9,817 nt of DNA from contig JAJZFQ010000198.1 in assembly GCA_021805275.1 (NCBI GenBank), positions 1 through 9,817 of the forward strand, given 5' to 3'. The notes under the pieces were generated by a model. That model searched no databases and was not told the origin of the DNA. It saw only the letters and a program-made list of their open reading frames with translations. The translations under genes were made by a program, and so were the position numbers. Below are positions 6,970 to 9,817 of this stretch, in pieces; position 1 is the first letter of the stretch, and each line of letters begins with the position of its first letter. The stretch comes from Pseudomonadota bacterium. GTDB lineage: Bacteria > Pseudomonadota > Gammaproteobacteria > Steroidobacterales > Steroidobacteraceae.

Positions 6970-7436
6970 TGCGCACCGCGATGCAACTCAGCGCGGCTGG
7001 GCGCACGTTCATTCAGAGCTGGGAGGGGTACTTTTCGGAGACGTACCTCGATCAAGGGGGCGTGCCCACAATTGCGTGGGGTCATTGTGGCTGGTACTCG
7101 CCCGGCGTTCCCGTCGCGCTCGGCCAGACCTGCACCGACGCGCAGGCCGAGGCGTGGTTCACCGCAGACACTGCGGCGGCGTGCGCCGAGGTCAACGCCG
7201 GCGTGACCGTCCCTCTCTCGCAGCCGCAATTCGACGCGCTGGTTGACTTCACGTATAATTTGGGAGCGGGTGCGTTCGCGCACTCGACGCTGCGGCGCGA
7301 TCTCAACGAGGGCGACACCGCAGGCGCCGCGAACGAGTTTCTGCGCTGGGATTACTGCGCCGGTAAGCCGGACACGGGTCTTGAGAATCGACGTAGAGCC
7401 GAACGAACACTTTTCCTCACCACGGAGCTGACATGA
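6969..7436 (+). CDS. Endolysin, phage-type lysozyme (GH24)
   Basis: This 155-residue muramidase cleaves the MurNAc-GlcNAc bond of peptidoglycan. I chose ATG 6969, which overlaps the previous stop (TGATG). GTG 6966 directly before it would add one residue. The active-site motif is intact: E19 (SWEGYF), D28 and T34 in VPTIAWGH, spaced E-8-D-5-T as in T4/P22-type lysozymes. The rest also fits: VPLSQPQFDALVDFTYNLG, GAFAHSTLRRDLN, and the closing GLENRRRAE. The N-terminus is polar, with no signal peptide or SAR helix, so it should be cytosolic and need a holin for release. The holin candidate lies about 470 bases downstream, separated by an FnIII gene, an unusual arrangement. Family call is near certain. 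Confidence 0.95.
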   Translation: MRTAMQLSAAGRTFIQSWEGYFSETYLDQGGVPTIAWGHCGWYSPGVPVALGQTCTDAQAEAWFTADTAAACAEVNAGVTVPLSQPQFDALVDFTYNLGAGAFAHSTLRRDLNEGDTAGAANEFLRWDYCAGKPDTGLENRRRAERTLFLTTELT

Positions 7437-7852
7437 AAATCCGCACCCTTCTCGCCCTCCTCTGCGCACTGTGTACGCTCGGCATCGCCGCCGCTCAGAG
7501 CGCAGCCGGTACTTCCGTCGCCAAGACCATCGGCCAGAGCGCCACCCTGTCGTGGGTCGCCCCCACCACGTACGTGACCGGCGCAGCGATTGCCTCCGGC
7601 ACAGCGATCACCTACAGCGTCTATGAGGCACAGCAGTCAGCAGGCACGACCTGTGGGACGCCGAGCTTCGGGACGCCAGTCGTGACCGGCGTTACCTCGA
7701 CCAGCTACGTCACCCCGACCTATACAGCCGTCGGCGTGTACTGCTACGACGTGACCGATACTGTCGCCGGCACAGAATCCGCACCATCTAACATCGTGTC
7801 CGCAGTCGTGAGCACCCCCGTCCCAAAAGCACCGGCGGTCACGATTCAGTGA
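7433..7852 (+). CDS. Secreted single-domain fibronectin III protein
   Basis: This 139-residue protein starts at ATG 7433 (ATGA overlap; GGAG at 7424-7427, five bases upstream). Residues 1-22 are a classical signal peptide (MKIRTLLALLCALCTLGIAA, then AQS). I see no good lipobox. The rest is one FnIII-like beta sandwich: SATLSWVAPT, then AITYSVYEAQ, the paired cysteines in TTCGTP and VGVYCYDV, and the closing ESAPSNIVSAVV. The two cysteines could form a disulfide after export. The C-terminus is Pro/Val-rich. A Sec-exported FnIII protein between a lysozyme and a holin is unexpected. It could bind envelope components, decorate virions after lysis, or block reinfection. Function is unknown; domain and signal are seen in sequence. 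Confidence 0.82.
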   Translation: MKIRTLLALLCALCTLGIAAAQSAAGTSVAKTIGQSATLSWVAPTTYVTGAAIASGTAITYSVYEAQQSAGTTCGTPSFGTPVVTGVTSTSYVTPTYTAVGVYCYDVTDTVAGTESAPSNIVSAVVSTPVPKAPAVTIQ

Positions 7853-7905
7853 TCTGGATCGCCATCGCCGTGGCCGTGATCGCAACAGCAGCGAGTCTGG
7901 TATGA
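7849..7905 (+). CDS. Possible 18-residue hydrophobic mini-protein
   Basis: GTG 7849 overlaps the stop of the FnIII gene (GTGA), and the ORF stop overlaps the holin start (ATGA). The product, MIWIAIAVAVIATAASLV, is almost wholly hydrophobic and could span the membrane once. Without it there is a gap of about 50 bases in an otherwise gapless operon. No strong ribosome site is seen, so it would rely on coupling. It might be a small lysis regulator, or only a translational bridge to the holin gene. Too short to prove from sequence alone. Confidence 0.42.
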   Translation: MIWIAIAVAVIATAASLV

Positions 7906-8096
7906 AATCGACCTGGACGCCATCCGCAACGACCTCCGCCGCGCTTGCCGGCGGCTACATCGCGACCATCATCATCGAGGCGCTGCGGTTCTATGACGTC
8001 CCTGTCGATGCGTCGCTTGCCGGCGCCATCACCGGGCTCTGCTGCATCGGACTGTCCTACCTTCACCCGCAAGGGCGGCTTCAACGCCCGGAGTAA
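7902..8096 (+). CDS. Putative holin, two transmembrane segments
   Basis: This 64-residue protein starts at ATG 7902. Two membrane segments are visible: residues 9-28 (AALAGGYIATIIIEAL) and 37-54 (ASLAGAITGLCCIGLSYL), joined by a short loop, RFYDVPVD. A polar C-terminal tail (QGRLQRPE) follows. Size and layout match small class II-type holins, and the VPVDASLAGAITG loop with the following helix resembles holins of many high-GC proteobacterial phages. It would form the membrane lesion that lets the cytosolic GH24 lysozyme reach the wall. It overlaps the hydrophobic mini-ORF by ATGA. The membrane topology is clear; the holin role is inferred from size and neighbourhood. Confidence 0.72.
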   Translation: MKSTWTPSATTSAALAGGYIATIIIEALRFYDVPVDASLAGAITGLCCIGLSYLHPQGRLQRPE

Positions 8097-8100
8097 TACA

Positions 8101-8352
8101 ATGTCCACACCGAATCCAGCTCTCGTCGCTGCCAGCCCAGTTCTCAAGGCCGCGCTCACCCTCGTCAACGAGTTCCTGACCACGGTGCTCACGGGCGACC
8201 CGATGCAGATCCCACTGCGCACCGGGCCGGCGCTGCTCGTGCTCCAAGGCAAGCTGCAGCTCCTGCTGCCACAGCTCGCGACCGCCGAGGAAGCCGTCGT
8301 ACTGCAGCAAGCCACGGCGAGCATCAACGGCTTGATCGCAAAGCTGCCGTGA
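8101..8352 (+). CDS. Small helical protein of unknown function
   Basis: This 83-residue protein starts at ATG 8101 with a good GGAG ribosome site at 8090-8093, seven bases upstream, just after the holin stop. The sequence is helical and amphipathic (PVLKAALTLVNEFLTTVLTG, then LLVLQGKLQLLLPQLATAEE, then ASINGLIAKL). It has no cysteine, signal peptide or clear membrane span, although the Leu-rich middle is quite hydrophobic. I do not recognise a family. As the next gene after the putative holin it may belong to the lysis group, but nothing in the sequence proves it. Confidence 0.75.
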   Translation: MSTPNPALVAASPVLKAALTLVNEFLTTVLTGDPMQIPLRTGPALLVLQGKLQLLLPQLATAEEAVVLQQATASINGLIAKLP

Positions 8353-8738
8353 CCACAAAACTCCACATTGCCGTCTGTGCATTGGCCGTGCTCGCGTGTT
8401 GCAGCACGCCGGCCTGGGCCGGCTCGCCGTGGGCGATACTCAACAACCCAGTCATCAAGCGCGGGTATGGCGACTGCATCGAGGTTGCGAACGCTACCTA
8501 CTGGGACTACCGCCATGCCGCCTGGCCGAAGGGATATAGCGGATGCACGAAACTGGTGCCGGCGTGGAGGAAGGCGACCAAAGAGCGGAACGCCTACCTG
8601 TGGGCGCTTCACCATCGGGCGCAGCGGCATGCCATCCGCGCCGCTGTCGCGGCGATGAACGCCTGCGGGGCGGTGCCGATCAACTGGGCGAAGTTCAACA
8701 AAGATTTAGCTGCGGATGCGAAGAAGGCGGCGCAATGA
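8349..8738 (+). CDS. Exported small protein (signal peptide, possible lipoprotein)
   Basis: This 129-residue protein starts at GTG 8349, overlapping the previous stop (GTGA). No ribosome site is visible. Residues 1-24 are a signal peptide (TTKLHIAVCALAVLACCSTP, then AWA). Two processing routes are possible: signal peptidase I after A24, or lipid attachment at C17 through the weak lipobox V14-L15-A16-C17. The mature part is basic, aromatic and helical, with cysteines in GYGDC, YSGC and MNACG and a His-rich helix (LWALHHRAQRHAIRAAVAAM). It is not Pro-rich, so it does not look like a standard Rz1 outer-membrane spanin. I do not recognise the family. An envelope role in lysis or exclusion is possible. 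Confidence 0.75.
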   Translation: MTTKLHIAVCALAVLACCSTPAWAGSPWAILNNPVIKRGYGDCIEVANATYWDYRHAAWPKGYSGCTKLVPAWRKATKERNAYLWALHHRAQRHAIRAAVAAMNACGAVPINWAKFNKDLAADAKKAAQ

Positions 8739-8743
8739 GCAGC

Positions 8744-8748
8744 AGGAG
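8744..8748 (+). promoter_or_regulatory. Ribosome binding site AGGAG deciding the start at 8760
   Basis: AGGAG lies 11 bases before ATG 8760. It favours that start over the in-frame GTG at 8748, which overlaps the site itself, and over the six-codon ORF beginning at ATG 8735. Confidence 0.55.
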
Positions 8749-8759
8749 TGCGTGAGACA

Positions 8760-8972
8760 ATGAGCCGCAAAGTCCTCTTGACCACAACCGACAGCGATCA
8801 GGCGCTCGGCACCGTCGAGCTGCCATCCGTCTACCCCGGCGACCCGTCGATCCTGATCATCTCGGACGGCCCCGCCGCTGGCGTCTATCAAGCACAGCCG
8901 GGCTACGGGCCGGAGCAGTACGTGCAGACCGACAGCCTGACGCTGCCCGGCTCGGCGGTACAGCCGGCATGA
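8760..8972 (+). CDS. Small hypothetical protein
   Basis: This 70-residue protein starts at ATG 8760, downstream of AGGAG at 8744-8748. Gly/Pro-rich and acidic, it reads as beta-strands (KVLLTTTDSDQALGTVELPS, then SILIISDGPAAGVYQ) with a flexible C-terminal tail (PGSAVQPA). It has no signal peptide, membrane segment or cysteine. It may be a small virion or accessory beta-sandwich protein; I do not recognise it. Overlap with the next gene (ATGA) supports it as a real gene in the operon. Confidence 0.68.
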   Translation: MSRKVLLTTTDSDQALGTVELPSVYPGDPSILIISDGPAAGVYQAQPGYGPEQYVQTDSLTLPGSAVQPA

Positions 8973-9178
8973 ATGGGGTGGACGACGGCCGCGACATGAC
9001 CGACTCCGACCGCATCGTCGCGCTCGAGGCACGGCTGGCCGCAGCCGAGGGGCGCATCGCGGCGCTGGAGAGCAGGCTGAGCCAAGGATGGCCGACTCCC
9101 CTTGTCCCGCAGATATCGGCGCCCCAGCAGCCCGCCTGGCCGTGGTACCCGACGACGTGCCAGCGGGATCGCCGATGA
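8969..9178 (+). CDS. Small coiled-coil protein
   Basis: This 69-residue protein starts at ATG 8969 (ATGA overlap); a second in-frame ATG at 8996 is possible. The centre is a textbook short coiled coil, IVALEARLAAAEGRIAALES, with Ile/Leu at heptad core positions. A Pro/Trp-rich tail follows (GWPTPLVPQISAPQQPAWPW), then a basic end. It lacks a signal or membrane segment. It may be an oligomerising accessory protein; it resembles SlyX-type small coiled coils only in general shape. Both ends overlap neighbours by ATGA, which supports translation. Confidence 0.65.
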   Translation: MNGVDDGRDMTDSDRIVALEARLAAAEGRIAALESRLSQGWPTPLVPQISAPQQPAWPWYPTTCQRDRR

Positions 9179-9675
9179 CCACGCTCCCCCCCCCCGGACT
9201 CACCGTCGGCTACGTCTTTGGCTCGGCCATTACGTCGCAGGCGATCGAGTGGTCGGAGTCCGGCACCGGGCCGTCGCATGCCACGACGCTCGTCGCGCCG
9301 GGGTACGTGATCGATGCCCGGTTCCGGGGAGGCGTCGCCATGCGGCCGGTGAGCTATCTCGCCGGCTCCGCGGTGCGCTGGTTCAGAATGCCGGCGCCGG
9401 AGCCGGCTGTGCGCGGCTGTATCGCCTTCCTTCAGGCGCAGCGAGGGCAGCCCTACGCTTGGCAGGATATCCTCGCCTTCGCGGTGCCTGCCGCATTCAA
9501 GGCTGCTACGGGCGCCCGCCATCCCTGGATGTGCTCCTGGCTCCAGCTCGCCGCCGAGGTCGGCGCGGGCGCCCTGCCGAAGCCGCCCGTGGGCATGGAG
9601 CGGCTGAACCCGCTCGAGGCGATGCTGATGAATTCCGCAGCCGGCGCCATCGAGATTGGCGGACCGCAGTTTTGA
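9175..9675 (+). CDS. Permuted papain-fold (YiiX/YebB-like) cysteine hydrolase, putative
   Basis: This 166-residue protein starts at ATG 9175 (ATGA overlap). An in-frame ATG at 9088 would lengthen it into the upstream gene. The order of motifs is that of circularly permuted NlpC/P60 enzymes: H35 in GPSHATTLVAPGYVIDARF near the start, then a YAWQDIL helix, and the nucleophile candidate C120 in HPWMCSWLQLAAE near the end. The Gly-Gly-Val-rich stretch after VIDAR is also typical. Members act on amide or thioester bonds of peptidoglycan or lipid-linked substrates. There is no signal peptide. Ten consecutive C at 9186-9195 encode Pro5-7 just after the start. The family call is by pattern; substrate unknown. 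Confidence 0.72.
   Translation: MTTLPPPGLTVGYVFGSAITSQAIEWSESGTGPSHATTLVAPGYVIDARFRGGVAMRPVSYLAGSAVRWFRMPAPEPAVRGCIAFLQAQRGQPYAWQDILAFAVPAAFKAATGARHPWMCSWLQLAAEVGAGALPKPPVGMERLNPLEAMLMNSAAGAIEIGGPQF
9186..9195 (+). repeat. Poly(C)10 homopolymer at the start of the putative hydrolase gene
   Basis: Ten C in a row, eleven bases after the first base of the start codon at 9175. With ten C the frame is open to the stop at 9675. Gain or loss of one C would shift the frame. It could be a slippage-prone on/off site, or a place where sequencing errors arise. Confidence 0.75.
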
Positions 9676-9682
9676 CACCATC

Positions 9683-9686
9683 GGAG
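9683..9686 (+). promoter_or_regulatory. Ribosome binding site GGAG for the gene at 9695
   Basis: GGAG sits eight bases before GTG 9695 in the short gap after the hydrolase gene. It supports the GTG start over the internal ATG at 9731. Confidence 0.6.
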
Positions 9687-9694
9687 TACACCCC

Positions 9695-9817
9695 GTGATC
9701 CAATATTCCGCGACTCACCGCACCAACAACATGACCGACCTCGTGACCGACTTGGGCGCGACGGCTTACCTGCTGGTATACACCGGGGCGCCTCCTGCGA
9801 ACTGCGCCACGGCCGCC
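9695..9817 (+). CDS. Phage protein of unknown function, N-terminal part (cut by window end)
   Basis: Forty-one codons are visible and the frame is open at the window end. The start is GTG 9695, with GGAG at 9683-9686. The opening MIQYSATHRTNNMTDLVTDL, then GATAYLLVYTGAPPANCATA, matches a phage family that begins with QYS, has a short helix, then a strand reading L-x-(I/V)-Y-(T/S)-G with PANCA. These occur in late regions of many proteobacterial phages and are usually annotated as hypothetical or virion-associated. It suggests that structural genes may resume downstream. Only the N-terminus is visible, so no function can be assigned. Confidence 0.75.
   Translation, partial: MIQYSATHRTNNMTDLVTDLGATAYLLVYTGAPPANCATAA

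Noticed and set aside
7231..7259. Promoter-like pair: TCGACG, 17-base spacer, perfect TATAAT inside the endolysin gene
   Set aside because: The TATAAT is explained by codons of the conserved TYNLG motif and the -35 matches only four of six. A late internal promoter is possible but not supported.
7839..8630. 263-codon open frame on the minus strand
   Set aside because: It is antisense to the holin and neighbouring genes, with no domain or ribosome site evident.
8735..8755. Six-codon ORF starting in an ATGA overlap with the exported protein gene
   Set aside because: The product is only six residues and lies over the ribosome site of the next gene. At most it is a coupling leader.
8857..9681. 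274-codon open frame on the minus strand
   Set aside because: It is antisense to three coupled + strand genes. The translation is Arg/Gly-rich with no motif.
9102..9698. 198-codon + strand frame overlapping the hydrolase gene out of frame
   Set aside because: The translation is dominated by Arg and low-complexity stretches, typical of a shifted frame in GC-rich DNA. The in-frame product has conserved hydrolase motifs.

Overview
The window is a stretch of siphophage or prophage late genes. It runs from the C-terminal end of the tail tape measure protein, through the tail tip, into a lysis region and then a run of small accessory genes. Every gene I support is on the + strand. Neighbours overlap by 1-4 bases (ATGA, GTGA, TGATG) or are separated by at most about 20 bases. 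I see no RNA gene, convincing promoter, terminator, insertion sequence, CRISPR array or attachment site. The DNA is GC-rich (roughly 60-65% where I counted by hand), and the gene families suggest a high-GC proteobacterial host. I cannot name a genus.

Tail module (1-6345): tape measure C-terminus, a DUF2460-like distal tail protein, a DUF2163/BR0599 hub-type protein, an NlpC/P60 cysteine peptidase and a large tail tip protein. This is the gene order seen in lambda-like tails and in the Rhodobacter gene transfer agent (gp11 to gp15). The five products should assemble in that order at the distal end of the tail. The tip protein is a mosaic: a phage-tail core, a fibronectin III domain, a jelly-roll-like module encoded by visibly lower-GC DNA, a beta-rich module, a glycine linker, and finally a C-terminal Hint (hedgehog/intein-type) domain. 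The Hint domain has its Cys, its T-x-x-H motif and a terminal His-Asn all in place. A self-cleaving domain on the end of a tail tip protein is the most interesting object here.

Lysis region (6342-8096): a 76-residue unknown protein, a single-pass membrane protein, a GH24 lysozyme with an intact E-8-D-5-T catalytic motif, a secreted single-domain FnIII protein, a possible 18-residue hydrophobic mini-ORF, and a two-TM holin candidate. No classical Rz/Rz1 spanin pair is recognisable.

Accessory run (8101-9817): small proteins without recognised function. One has a signal peptide and one is a short coiled coil. They are followed by a permuted papain-fold (YiiX/YebB-like) peptidase candidate whose gene begins with a run of ten C. 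Last is the start of a gene of a phage family often found near tail genes, cut by the window end.
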